From Cupriavidus gilardii (GTDB taxonomy: Bacteria; Pseudomonadota; Gammaproteobacteria; Burkholderiales; Burkholderiaceae): DNA of 64,000 bases. The position numbers were made by a program, and so were the translations under genes. Positions 27,871 to 36,044 of this stretch are shown piece after piece. How positions within the stretch are numbered: the first letter of the stretch is position 1; every line of letters begins with the position of its first letter. The notes under the pieces are model-generated. The model was not told the origin of the DNA and searched no databases. It was given only the letters and a program-made list of their open reading frames with translations. The stretch covers positions 1-64,000 of the forward strand of contig NZ_JABTYE010000007.1 of the NCBI RefSeq assembly GCF_013314895.1. The letters run 5' to 3'.

Positions 27871-29337
27871 ATGAAGCCCGACGCCAGACTCGTGACCGGC
27901 CCCATCGGCCGCACCCTGTTCCTGTTCTCGCTGCCCGTGCTGGGCAGCAACATCCTGCAATCGCTCAATGCCTCGATCAATTCGATCTGGGTCGGCCACT
28001 ATCTTGGCGAGGCGGCGCTGACCGCGACCTCGAACGCCAATATCGTGCTGTTCTTCCTGCTTGGCGTGGTGTTCGGCATCAGCATGGCCAACACCATCAT
28101 GATCGGGCAGGCCGTCGGCGCGCGCGATCTCGATGAGGCCCGGCGCGTGGTCGGCACCAGCACCACGTTCTTCGTGCTGCTGTCGGTCATTGCGGCGGCG
28201 CTGGGCTACGTGTTCACGCCGGACATCCTGAGCGCGATGGGCACGCCGCCGGATGCGCGGCCGCTGGCGATCCGCTATCTGCGGATCATCTTCCTCGCGC
28301 TGCCATTCATGTACTTCTACAACTTCGTGATGATGACGCTACGCGGGGCCGGGGACTCGCGCACGCCGTTCTATTTCATGCTGCTGTCGGTGGTGCTCGA
28401 CATCGCGCTGAACCCGCTGCTGATCTTCGGTCTCGGGCCGATTCCGCGCATGGACATCGCCGGCTCGGCGCTGGCGACGCTGATCGCGCAGCTGGTCAGC
28501 CTGGCCGCGATGATGTGGCTGCTCTATCGCCGCAAGCATTTCCTGACGCTGCATCGCAGCCAGTTGCGCCATCTGCGGCCGGACCTTGGCATCCTGCGTT
28601 CGCTGGTGGCCAAGGGGTTGCCGATGGGGCTGCAGATGGTGGTGATCTCCTCGTCCGCGATCGTGATGATGGCGCTGGTCAACCAGTACGGCTCGCAGAC
28701 CGCGGCCGCCTACGGCGTGGCCTCGCAGCTATGGACCTATGTCCAGATGCCGGCGCTGGCCGTCGGCGCCAGCGTCTCGTCGATGGTCGCGCAGAACGTC
28801 GGCGCGGGCCGCTGGGATCGTGTTTCCCGCATCACCGGCATGGGCCTGGCATTCAATCTGGCGATGACCGGCGCGCTGGTCGGGCTGGTCTATCTGTTCA
28901 ACCGGCATTCGCTGGGCCTGTTCCTGCCGGACGACGGCGGCGCGATCGAGATCGCGCAACACATCAACGCGATCGTGCTGTGGTCGTTCATCCTGTTCGG
29001 CTTCACCATCGTGCTGTTCGGCACGGTCCGCGCGACGGGGGCGGTCATGGCGCCGCTGGCGGTGCTGTTCGTGTCGATGTGGGTGGTGCGCCTGCCGTTC
29101 GCCTGGTGGCTGGGCCGCACGATGGGCGCGGACGCGGTGTGGTGGAGCTTCCCGCTGGGCTCGGTAGTGTCGATCACGCTGGCCGCGGCCTATTACCGCT
29201 TCGGCAACTGGCGCGCCAGCCAGATGCTGCCGGCCGCGCCGACGGCAGGCGAGGTGGTAGGCCAGGCGCCGGACACCAGCATGGGGACGCCGACGGAGGA
29301 TGCGTTGAAGCCGGCGGGGGAGGCGGAAACGGTTTGA
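27871..29337 (+). CDS. MATE-family efflux protein
   Basis: This 488-residue, 12-helix multidrug/toxin extruder shows FLFSLPVLGSNILQSLNASINSIWVG in helix 1 and the mirrored ASQLWTYVQMPALAVGASVSSMVAQN in the second half, matching the twofold MATE layout. A hydrophilic tail of about 30 residues follows the last helix. No regulator adjoins. It is third in a row of exporter genes; the three are not one operon, because the EamA/Bcr pair runs the other way. Confidence 0.9.
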   Translation: MKPDARLVTGPIGRTLFLFSLPVLGSNILQSLNASINSIWVGHYLGEAALTATSNANIVLFFLLGVVFGISMANTIMIGQAVGARDLDEARRVVGTSTTFFVLLSVIAAALGYVFTPDILSAMGTPPDARPLAIRYLRIIFLALPFMYFYNFVMMTLRGAGDSRTPFYFMLLSVVLDIALNPLLIFGLGPIPRMDIAGSALATLIAQLVSLAAMMWLLYRRKHFLTLHRSQLRHLRPDLGILRSLVAKGLPMGLQMVVISSSAIVMMALVNQYGSQTAAAYGVASQLWTYVQMPALAVGASVSSMVAQNVGAGRWDRVSRITGMGLAFNLAMTGALVGLVYLFNRHSLGLFLPDDGGAIEIAQHINAIVLWSFILFGFTIVLFGTVRATGAVMAPLAVLFVSMWVVRLPFAWWLGRTMGADAVWWSFPLGSVVSITLAAAYYRFGNWRASQMLPAAPTAGEVVGQAPDTSMGTPTEDALKPAGEAETV

Positions 29338-29361
29338 GCGGGTGCGTGTGGCAATGCGCGG

Positions 29362-29742
29362 CTAGCGGAAGAACTCTCCCCGCAACAGATACGTGTAGTC
29401 CGCCTCCACCGCCATCAACCACACCAGCACCAGCAGGCAAAGCGGCGGCAGCAGGATCGCGTAGACCAGCGCCAGCCGCTCCCACGCCATATGCATGAAC
29501 ACGGCGACGATCAGGCCGGCCTTGGCCATCATGAAGATCAGGATCAGCGTCCAGCGCAGCGCGCCCTCGAGATGGAAGTAGTCGACCGCGTACGACATGG
29601 CCGACAGCACGAACAGCAGTCCCCATATCCTCAGATAAAGGCCGATCGGATGGGCCTGGCCGGTGGCGCCGTGCCCCTGGTCGGCGGCCGGCGCGCTGCC
29701 GTGCGACGGCATCGGCGAATCGTGCAGGATGGGCTCGGACAT
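29362..29742 (-). CDS. Cytochrome c oxidase subunit IV-type protein
   Basis: This 126-residue membrane protein has three predicted helices (about 38-58, 66-88 and 95-116), the layout of the small CoxD/CyoD-like subunit IV family. The N-terminal 35 residues are His-rich (HDSPMPSHG...HGATGQAH). The stretch MMAKAGLIVAVFMHMAWE is the conserved helix 2 of the family. The ATG at 29742 is 8 bp after the stop of the CoxIII gene. It is the last gene of the oxidase operon. Confidence 0.85.
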   Translation of the reverse strand: MSEPILHDSPMPSHGSAPAADQGHGATGQAHPIGLYLRIWGLLFVLSAMSYAVDYFHLEGALRWTLILIFMMAKAGLIVAVFMHMAWERLALVYAILLPPLCLLVLVWLMAVEADYTYLLRGEFFR

Positions 29743-29750
29743 GGCGGACC

Positions 29751-30476
29751 TCACCAGAGGTAGAAGAAAGCGAAGATGAACACCCACACCAGGTCGACGA
29801 AGTGCCAGTACAGGCCGGCGATCTCGACGATCTGGTAGTTGCCGGTGCGCTCGTAGCGGCCGCGCAGCACGCGAATCGCGACGACCAGCAGATAGATCAC
29901 GCCGCACGACACGTGCAGGCCGTGGAAACCGGTGATCATGAAGAAGGACGAGCCGAATTGCGCCGCGCCCATCGGATTGCCCCAGGGACGCACGCCCTCT
30001 TCGATCAGCTTGGTCCATTCGAATGCCTGCATGCCGACGAAGGTCGCGCCCAGCGCCGCGGTCGCGAGCATCAGCGTCGCGCAGCGGGCACGGTCGCGCC
30101 GATAGGCGAAGTTGACGGCCATCGCCATGGTGCCGCTGCTGGTGATCAGCACGAAGGTCATGATCGCGATCAGGATCAGCGGGATCGATTCGCCGGCGAT
30201 GGTCAGGGCGAACACCTCGCTGGGATTAGGCCACGGCACCGTGGTTGTCATTCGCACCGTCATGTAGCTGATCAGGAAGCAGCTGAAGACGAAGGTGTCG
30301 GACAACAGGAAGATCCACATCATGGCCTTGCCCCACGACACCTGGAAGGCATGCCGGTCCGAACCCCAGTCGGCCAGCATGCCGCGCCAGCCGCCGTGCA
30401 CGGGGGCCGCGGTGTGCGCCGCAGCATGTGCCACGGAATCGGCCACGCCATCGCCGGGATGCAGTTGGGTCGCCAT
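29751..30476 (-). CDS. Cytochrome c oxidase subunit III (second copy in operon)
   Basis: This 241-residue protein has seven predicted helices, the usual CoxIII core. WGKAMMWIFLLSDTFVFSCFLISY near residue 50 and FFMITGFHGLHVSCGVIYLL near residue 180 are CoxIII hallmarks, and IAGLYWHFVDLVWVFIFAFFYLW closes the protein with the Trp-His-Phe-Val-Asp motif. It follows a shorter CoxIII-like gene by 39 bp. Of the two it is the more canonical subunit III. Confidence 0.9.
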   Translation of the reverse strand: MATQLHPGDGVADSVAHAAAHTAAPVHGGWRGMLADWGSDRHAFQVSWGKAMMWIFLLSDTFVFSCFLISYMTVRMTTTVPWPNPSEVFALTIAGESIPLILIAIMTFVLITSSGTMAMAVNFAYRRDRARCATLMLATAALGATFVGMQAFEWTKLIEEGVRPWGNPMGAAQFGSSFFMITGFHGLHVSCGVIYLLVVAIRVLRGRYERTGNYQIVEIAGLYWHFVDLVWVFIFAFFYLW

Positions 30477-30515
30477 ATTGCCTCCTTCGCTTGCCTGCCC
30501 GCGCGGATCTCGCGG

Positions 30516-31169
30516 TCAGTCGGTGCCGCAGATGTAGCGCACGATTTCCGGAGTCAGCCAGCCGAGCGCGGCCAGCAGGACCAGCCATACCGCCAGCATG
30601 AAGTGCCAGTAGCGCGCCAGCAGCCGCACGCGCAAGGCGGCACCGGGCCGCGCGGTAGCGCGGATGCCTTGCCGGGCGGCGAACCATGCCACCAGGCCGC
30701 CGACCATGTGCAGGCCGTGCATCCCGGTCAGCATGTAGAAGAAGCTGCCGGCCGGATTATTGGCCGGCAGGATGTCGGCCGCGCCCAGCGCCTGCCAGGC
30801 CCACAGCTGGCTGGCGACGAAGCCGAGCGCGCCGATGCCGCCCAACGCCAGCGCCCGCCTGGCCTGCGCCGGCTCACCGGCCTGCGCGGCACGCGACGCA
30901 AGCCACATCGCCACGCTGCCCGCGATCAGCAACCCGGTGGACAGCCACACCTGCCACGGCAGCGCGATCCGATGCCAGTCGATCGAGTCCATGCGCAGCC
31001 CGAAGGCGACGATGAACAGCGAGAACAGCGACGTGACCACGCCCATGAAGACCCACAGCGCGACGCTGGCCGGCGTCGAGCCGGAAGCGCGCTGACGCAT
31101 CGCGTCGCCGCCGCGCGGGGCCGGACCGTCGTCGCCGCGCGTGACTCGGTACAGTGCTCCGGTATTCAT
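30516..31169 (-). CDS. Cytochrome c oxidase subunit III-like protein (first, divergent copy)
   Basis: This 217-residue membrane protein is related to CoxIII: FYMLTGMHGLHMVGGLVAWF matches the second-half signature and YWHFMLAVWLVLLAALGWL the last helix. The WHFVD motif is changed to WHFML, and the protein has about five helices, so it belongs to the short CoxIII class. It overlaps coxA by 4 bp (ATGA). Two CoxIII-type genes in one operon are unusual; this one may replace or assist the other in assembly. Confidence 0.85.
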   Translation of the reverse strand: MNTGALYRVTRGDDGPAPRGGDAMRQRASGSTPASVALWVFMGVVTSLFSLFIVAFGLRMDSIDWHRIALPWQVWLSTGLLIAGSVAMWLASRAAQAGEPAQARRALALGGIGALGFVASQLWAWQALGAADILPANNPAGSFFYMLTGMHGLHMVGGLVAWFAARQGIRATARPGAALRVRLLARYWHFMLAVWLVLLAALGWLTPEIVRYICGTD

Positions 31170-32923
31170 GCGACAGCTCCCTGGCTCGCTTGCGGTTCGG
31201 GTTCGGCGCCGCCCGCTTCGGGCGGCGCGTTCTGCGCGATGAAGTCCGCGCGCGCACCGGGCACGCTATAGGCGTAGGCCCAGCGATACACCACCGGCAG
31301 ATGCGGGCCCCAGTTGCCGTGTTCCGGCGGCGTATGGGGCGTCTGCCATTCGAGCGAAGCGGCGCGCCACGGGTTGGCGCCGGCCGGCTCGCCGCGGCGC
31401 GCGCTCCAGATCAGATTGAATACGAACAGCAGCTGCGCGGCGGCGACCACGAAGGCCGCCACCGAGATATAGGCGTTCAGCACATGTGCCGATTCCGGGA
31501 TGAACGCGTAGTTCTCGAAGGCGTAGTAGCGGCGCGGCATGCCCAGGATGCCGAGATAGTGCATCGGGAAGAAGATCGCGTAGGTGCCGACGAAAGTCAC
31601 CCAGAAGTGCAAACGCCCCAGCGTGTCGTTCAGCATGCGCCCGGTGACCTTCGGATACCAGTGGTAAAGGCCGCCGAATACCACCAGGATCGGCGACACG
31701 CCCATCACCATATGGAAGTGCGCGACCACGAAGTACGTGTTCGACAGCGGGATGTCGACGCTGACGTTGCCGAGAAAGAGTCCCGTCAGCCCGCCGATCA
31801 GGAAGGTGCTGATGAAGCCGATCGCAAACAGCATCGGCACCGAGAAGTGGATATCGCCGCGCCACAGCGTCAGCACCCAGTTGTAGACCTTGATTGCGGT
31901 CGGAATCGCGATGATCAGCGTGGTGGTGGCGAAGAAGAAGCCGAAGTACGGATTCATGCCGCTGACGAACATATGGTGGGCCCATACCACCACCGACAGC
32001 ACGCCGATCGCCAGGATCGCCCACACCATGGTCCGATAGCCGAAGATGCTTTTGCGCGCGTGGACGCTGATCAGGTCCGAGACGATGCCGAATGCCGGCA
32101 GCGCGACGATATAGACCTCGGGATGGCCGAAGAACCAGAACAGGTGCTGGAACAGCAGCGGACTGCCGCCCTTGTAGTCGAGCTGCTGCCCCATCGACAC
32201 CATCGACGGCATGAAGAAGCTGGTGCCGATGGTCTTGTCGAGCAGCATCATCACACCGGAGACGAACAGCGCCGGAAAGGCCAGCAGCGCGAGGATGGTG
32301 GCCATGAAGATGCCCCAGACCGCCAGCGGCATCCGCATCAGCGTCATGCCTTCGGTGCGCGCCTGCAGCACCGTCGTGACGTAGTTCAGCCCGCCCATGG
32401 TCGCCGCGACGATGAAGATCAGCAGCGACACCAGCATCAGGATGATGCCCCAGTCGTAGCCGGGCGTGCCGGGCAGGATCGCCTGCGGCGGATACAGCGT
32501 CCAGCCGGCGCCGGTCGGTCCGCCCGGCACGAAGAAGCTGGCCAGCAGCACGATCACCGACAGCAGGTAGACCCAGAAGCTCAGCATGTTGAGGAAGGGG
32601 AATACCATGTCGCGCGCGCCGACCATCAGCGGGATCAGGTAATTGCCGAAGCCGCCCAGAAACAGTGCGGTCAGCAGATAGATCACCATGATCATGCCGT
32701 GCATGGTGACGTACTGGTAATAGGCGTTGGCGTCGATGAATTCGAAGCGGCCGGGGAAGCCCAGCTGCATCCGCATCAGGTTCGACAGCACGACGCCGAC
32801 CAGCCCCACCACGATGGCGACGATCGTGTACTGCACCGCAATCACCTTGTGGTCCTGGCTCCAAACGTATCGCGTCCAGAAGCTGGTGGGCCCGTGGTGG
32901 ACGGCATCGTCGGCGTAGGCCAT
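31166..32923 (-). CDS. coxA: aa3-type cytochrome c oxidase subunit I
   Basis: This 585-residue catalytic subunit reduces oxygen to water and pumps protons. Residues seen: haem His H75, D105 and N94 of the D-channel loop, E269 in GHPEVY (A1-type gate), CuB ligands H267, H316 and H317, Y271 for the His-Tyr crosslink, T342/K345 of the K-channel, and H402/H404 in HFHMV. All proton-path residues of an A1 haem-copper oxidase are present. The ATG at 32923 follows GGAGAG. The C-terminal tail after the last helix is longer than in short CoxI proteins. It sits 160 bp after coxB with an 11-bp array between. Confidence 0.96.
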   Translation of the reverse strand: MAYADDAVHHGPTSFWTRYVWSQDHKVIAVQYTIVAIVVGLVGVVLSNLMRMQLGFPGRFEFIDANAYYQYVTMHGMIMVIYLLTALFLGGFGNYLIPLMVGARDMVFPFLNMLSFWVYLLSVIVLLASFFVPGGPTGAGWTLYPPQAILPGTPGYDWGIILMLVSLLIFIVAATMGGLNYVTTVLQARTEGMTLMRMPLAVWGIFMATILALLAFPALFVSGVMMLLDKTIGTSFFMPSMVSMGQQLDYKGGSPLLFQHLFWFFGHPEVYIVALPAFGIVSDLISVHARKSIFGYRTMVWAILAIGVLSVVVWAHHMFVSGMNPYFGFFFATTTLIIAIPTAIKVYNWVLTLWRGDIHFSVPMLFAIGFISTFLIGGLTGLFLGNVSVDIPLSNTYFVVAHFHMVMGVSPILVVFGGLYHWYPKVTGRMLNDTLGRLHFWVTFVGTYAIFFPMHYLGILGMPRRYYAFENYAFIPESAHVLNAYISVAAFVVAAAQLLFVFNLIWSARRGEPAGANPWRAASLEWQTPHTPPEHGNWGPHLPVVYRWAYAYSVPGARADFIAQNAPPEAGGAEPEPQASQGAVA

Positions 32924-33022
32924 GGTGATCTCTCCTGCGGTCGGTGACCTGTCGTGGCAGGCCGCGTCCGGCTCCGGACGCGTCGCTGCCCTCTGTACTC
33001 GTTTGCCCTGCGGCGCGCCGAG

Positions 33023-33088
33023 GTTGCGCTGCCGTCGCGCTGCAGTCGCGCTGCGGTCGTGCTGTCGTTGCGCTGTGGTTGCGCTACT
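33023..33088. repeat. 11-bp tandem array, six units, abutting the coxB stop
   Basis: Units of the form GTYGYGCTRYN start at 33023, 33034, 33045, 33056, 33067 and 33078, for example GTCGCGCTGCA and GTTGCGCTGTG. The last unit overlaps the coxB stop codon (33084-33086, minus strand), so the array is the first 60 bases after coxB in the coxB-coxA gap. Confidence 0.88.
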
Positions 33089-34256
33089 TGCCCGCCGCCT
33101 CGCGCGGGGGCCCGGCATTGGCGCGAATGAAGGCAATCAGCGCATTGACCTCGTCGTCGGTGAGCGGCATCTTCGGCATGATCGGCGCGAAGCCCTTGAC
33201 CACGCGCTGCTGCGGTTCGCGGATCTCGGTTCGCAGATAGTCGTCGTCGACCTTGGCGCTGCTGCCGTCCGCGAAGGTCGACGTATGTCCGTACAGGCCC
33301 TTCCAGGTCGGGCCGACGCTGGGCGAGCCGTCCACGCTGTGGCAGGCGATGCAGCCCTTGCTCTGCGCCAGCGCCCGGCCCTGTTCGGCGAGATCGGCCG
33401 CTGCGGGTCCGGGGCCGCGTGTGCCGAGCGGCTGGGCCGGTACCGTGGCTGCGGCGGCGGGCTGTCCGGCGCGCATCGCGACGAAAGTCTGCTGCTTCTG
33501 CAGCCAGGCGGTAAAGGCGGCGGGCTCGTCCACCACCACCTTGCCGCGCATGTTGTGATGGCCCACGCCGCACAGCTGCGCGCACAGCACGTCGAAGGTG
33601 CCGGCGCGCGTCGGCGTGAGCCAGAACGAGGTGACCATGCCGGGCACCATGTTCATGCGGGCGCGGAATTCCGGCACGTAGAAGTCGTGCAGCACGTCCT
33701 TGGAGCGTGCCAGGATCTTGACGGGCCGGCCCAGCGGCAGATGCAGTTCGGGGCCGGCGACGACGATGTCGTCCTGTCCGTTGGGATCGTCGGGATTGAG
33801 TCCGAGGGGATTGCCGGGGCCGACGAAGCGCGGATCGCTGGTGCCGAATTGCGTGTCCGGCCCGGGAAACCGGAAGCCCCAGGACCACTGCTGTCCCACC
33901 ACTTCGACCAGCATTGCGTCGCGTGGCGGACGCACGTAGTCGGCGTAGACGAACAGGCCCGGCGCCAGCAGCGCCATGATGCCCAGCGTGGTGCCGCCGA
34001 TCAGCCAGAGTTCGAGCTTGTGATTGACCGGCTCGTAGGCCGCGCGGCTGCCGTCGCGATGGCGATAGCGCCATAGCATGTAGCCGATGAACAGATTGAT
34101 GCCGATGAAGAAGGCGCCGGTGATGACGATCGTGATGGTCAGCGTGTCGTCCATCTGTTTCCAGTTGGACGCGAGCGGCGTCGCCCACCACGGGCTCAGG
34201 AAGTGGAAGAGCACCGAAGCGACAACCATGACCACGAGTGCGATGGCGAGCGCCAT
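33084..34256 (-). CDS. coxB: Cytochrome c oxidase subunit II with fused cytochrome c domain
   Basis: This 390-residue subunit takes electrons from cytochrome c. Two N-terminal helices (about 1-20 and 38-62, with another near 84-104) precede the CuA domain. The CuA ligands are H190, C225, C229, H233 and M236; the middle residue that binds through its backbone is Gln227 where Glu is more usual. A C-terminal class I cytochrome c domain has CIACH (302-306) and the methionine ligand in FAPIMPKM, so it is a caa3-type enzyme. The ATG at 34256 was chosen; an in-frame ATG at 34298 would add 14 polar residues. It is the first gene of the oxidase operon. Confidence 0.95.
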   Translation of the reverse strand: MALAIALVVMVVASVLFHFLSPWWATPLASNWKQMDDTLTITIVITGAFFIGINLFIGYMLWRYRHRDGSRAAYEPVNHKLELWLIGGTTLGIMALLAPGLFVYADYVRPPRDAMLVEVVGQQWSWGFRFPGPDTQFGTSDPRFVGPGNPLGLNPDDPNGQDDIVVAGPELHLPLGRPVKILARSKDVLHDFYVPEFRARMNMVPGMVTSFWLTPTRAGTFDVLCAQLCGVGHHNMRGKVVVDEPAAFTAWLQKQQTFVAMRAGQPAAAATVPAQPLGTRGPGPAAADLAEQGRALAQSKGCIACHSVDGSPSVGPTWKGLYGHTSTFADGSSAKVDDDYLRTEIREPQQRVVKGFAPIMPKMPLTDDEVNALIAFIRANAGPPREAAGK

Positions 34257-34463
34257 ATCGACCCCTCCTTGTGTGCCGCCGGCACGAGGGCTGCCCAAGT
34301 CACGCAGGTAGGATAAGACTAGTGCATCCGATCAGGTCGATTCAAGGCGATGGTCCGAGCCGCCCGTGACGCGACGCACAAGCGCATGACCGCGCATGGC
34401 GGAGCGCATGAAAAAAAGGCGGGCGGAGCCGAGCCCCGACCGCCGTGCGTTCGCCGTCGCGCC

Positions 34464-34967
34464 TCAGTGCGTGACGTCCTTGCTCTCCAGCTTCCAGTAC
34501 GCAGCTGCCGCGCACATGCCGAACACGATGTTGCCGAACAACGTGTGCCAGCCGCGCGCATCGGCAAACCACGGGAAGAAGCGCGTCATGCCATAGAAGT
34601 TGATCAGGTAGATCACCAGGCCGAACACCGCGCCCACCAGCAGCGCCATGCCGAGGCTGGAATCGAGCTGGAACGGTGCCATGATCGCTGCCAGGATCAT
34701 GCCGAGCACGGCGCCCAGCACGAAGTGGATCACCAGTGCGGCGGTAACCGTGGCCAGGCTGAACATGCCGCTTTGCAGCACGTCGGGCCCCATGACGATG
34801 GCCGCGATCATGCGCGTGGTAGGCCACGGATTGGTGCCCGCGACCATGGTCGACCAGAACAGCTCGAGCACCAGCAGCAATGCGCCGGCAGCCAGGCCGG
34901 ATACCGCGGCCGCGCTCCAGTCAGGCACGCGGCGCACGTAGTGGTGCGAATGCATGTGAAGTTCCAT
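34464..34967 (-). CDS. Four-helix membrane protein next to the oxidase operon
   Basis: This 167-residue protein is not recognised. Four hydrophobic segments lie at about 22-42, 68-95, 103-123 and 137-155, after a short His-rich N-terminus (MELHMHSHHYVRR). GMTRFFPWFADARGWHTLFGN is a notable aromatic stretch. The ATG at 34967 has GGAGG five bases upstream; a GTG at 34973 would overlap that site. It lies 207 bp upstream of coxB in the same direction, so it may be co-regulated with the oxidase. Location fits an accessory role, but I cannot assign one. Confidence 0.75.
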   Translation of the reverse strand: MELHMHSHHYVRRVPDWSAAAVSGLAAGALLLVLELFWSTMVAGTNPWPTTRMIAAIVMGPDVLQSGMFSLATVTAALVIHFVLGAVLGMILAAIMAPFQLDSSLGMALLVGAVFGLVIYLINFYGMTRFFPWFADARGWHTLFGNIVFGMCAAAAYWKLESKDVTH

Positions 34968-35084
34968 TGCCACCTCCGTATGCTGTGACGAGACCGAGTC
35001 CCGTTCATTTGGACAGCATAGGACACGCGACGGCGATCGGCGCGAAGGCGCGCAGCCCTCGGGTCAACCCCGAGCGGCAAAGGG

Positions 35085-35113
35085 CTTGGATAGTGCGCCC
35101 CGCTGCCTATACT
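35085..35113 (+). promoter_or_regulatory. Candidate sigma-70 promoter
   Basis: TTGGAT at 35086-35091 and TATACT at 35108-35113 with 16 bp between. The -10 is good and the -35 weak. It lies about 50 bp before the small membrane-protein gene at 35163. Confidence 0.45.
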
Positions 35114-35162
35114 GCAGGCATAACAGCATTACCCACAGAGAGAGAGAGGAAAGGAGACCGCC

Positions 35163-35345
35163 ATGCCGACCCTGGACATGCACGACCTCGTGTTCCTGAT
35201 TCCGATGGCGCTGGTTGGAATTATCGTGATGGGCATGGTGCCCGTTGCAGCGCGGCCACTGCAGATCAGTTGCCGCACGCTCGGCGCGATCGCCGGCGCG
35301 CTGCTGGGCCTGGCCGTACTCGAGGCAATCCCGCTGCTGATCTAG
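35163..35345 (+). CDS. Small two-helix membrane protein
   Basis: This 60-residue protein is not recognised. Two hydrophobic stretches (about 9-27 and 40-58) flank a short loop AARPLQISCRT. A purine run GAGAGAGGAAAGGAGACC provides a strong ribosome binding site, which argues that the gene is real. It is divergent from the four-helix protein gene beside the oxidase operon and followed by a second tiny membrane protein 87 bp on. Confidence 0.7.
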   Translation: MPTLDMHDLVFLIPMALVGIIVMGMVPVAARPLQISCRTLGAIAGALLGLAVLEAIPLLI

Positions 35346-35432
35346 CGGACCAGCTGGACACGAGCCCGAGCCGGTCCGCAGCCGACTCGGTACTTGCCGG
35401 TGCGATGCATCGCGACCGGCGGGGAGGCTGAC

Positions 35433-35621
35433 ATGTCCCTGTTCTGGATCGCCATCCTGCTCGCTGCGGCGCTGGGCGTGACGGTCGGACGCGCGCTGTG
35501 GCGCAGCATGCGGCCCGCGCGGATGCGCTGGCGCCGCTGCCGGCAGATGCGGCAGCGCGCCATGCCGACCCCGCACAACCGGGCGCAAAACCGGCCGCAC
35601 GGGCAGCTGCACCACGGCTAG
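35433..35621 (+). CDS. Small single-helix membrane protein with basic tail
   Basis: This 62-residue protein is not recognised. One hydrophobic helix (about 3-20, LFWIAILLAAALGVTVG) is followed by a strongly basic tail (RPARMRWRRCRQMRQRAM). GGGGAGG lies five bases before the ATG. The in-side-positive pattern suggests the tail is cytoplasmic. It probably shares a transcript with the 60-residue gene upstream. Confidence 0.6.
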   Translation: MSLFWIAILLAAALGVTVGRALWRSMRPARMRWRRCRQMRQRAMPTPHNRAQNRPHGQLHHG

Positions 35622-35679
35622 CAAAGCGCCTTGCGGCGCGTTATCGAGTACCGCGCGCGTCGGTCGCCGACGCGCCGCG

Positions 35680-35865
35680 TCAGATCTCGATCATCGCGAA
35701 GTCGGCCTTCGCCACATCGCATTCCGGGCAGCGCCAATCCTCGGGAATGTCTTCCCAGCGCGTGCCGGGCGCGATGCCGTCTTCCGGCCAGCCCTGCTCC
35801 TCGTCATAGACCCAACCGCAAATCAGACACACCCAGGTCTTGTAGGCGACGGCTTCCTGCTGCAA
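35680..35865 (-). CDS. Rubredoxin
   Basis: This 61-residue one-iron electron carrier has Cys ligands C13, C16, C46 and C49 in [11 protein letters not shown] and RCPECDVAK. The spacing and the [17 protein letters not shown] stretch are standard. In Burkholderiales, rubredoxins serve alkane hydroxylases, peroxide detoxification or oxidase maturation. It is divergent from the CYP152 gene with 179 bp between. CYP152 peroxygenases do not need a redox partner, so a functional link is not implied. Confidence 0.95.
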   Translation of the reverse strand: MQQEAVAYKTWVCLICGWVYDEEQGWPEDGIAPGTRWEDIPEDWRCPECDVAKADFAMIEI

Positions 35866-36044
35866 AACAAACTCCTTTATTCAATCCGGAGCGAATCATA
35901 CGCGTTTTCGCTGCGGCGCCACGAAGGCGGTCTCGCACGGAGGCGGGGCGAACGCGGCTTCGCCTGACCGCGTGGGCCGGCGCGGCCCGCTGGCATGCAG
36001 GTTGCAGCGGATCGGCGACTACGCTTCCGATCCGAGCACCGCCG

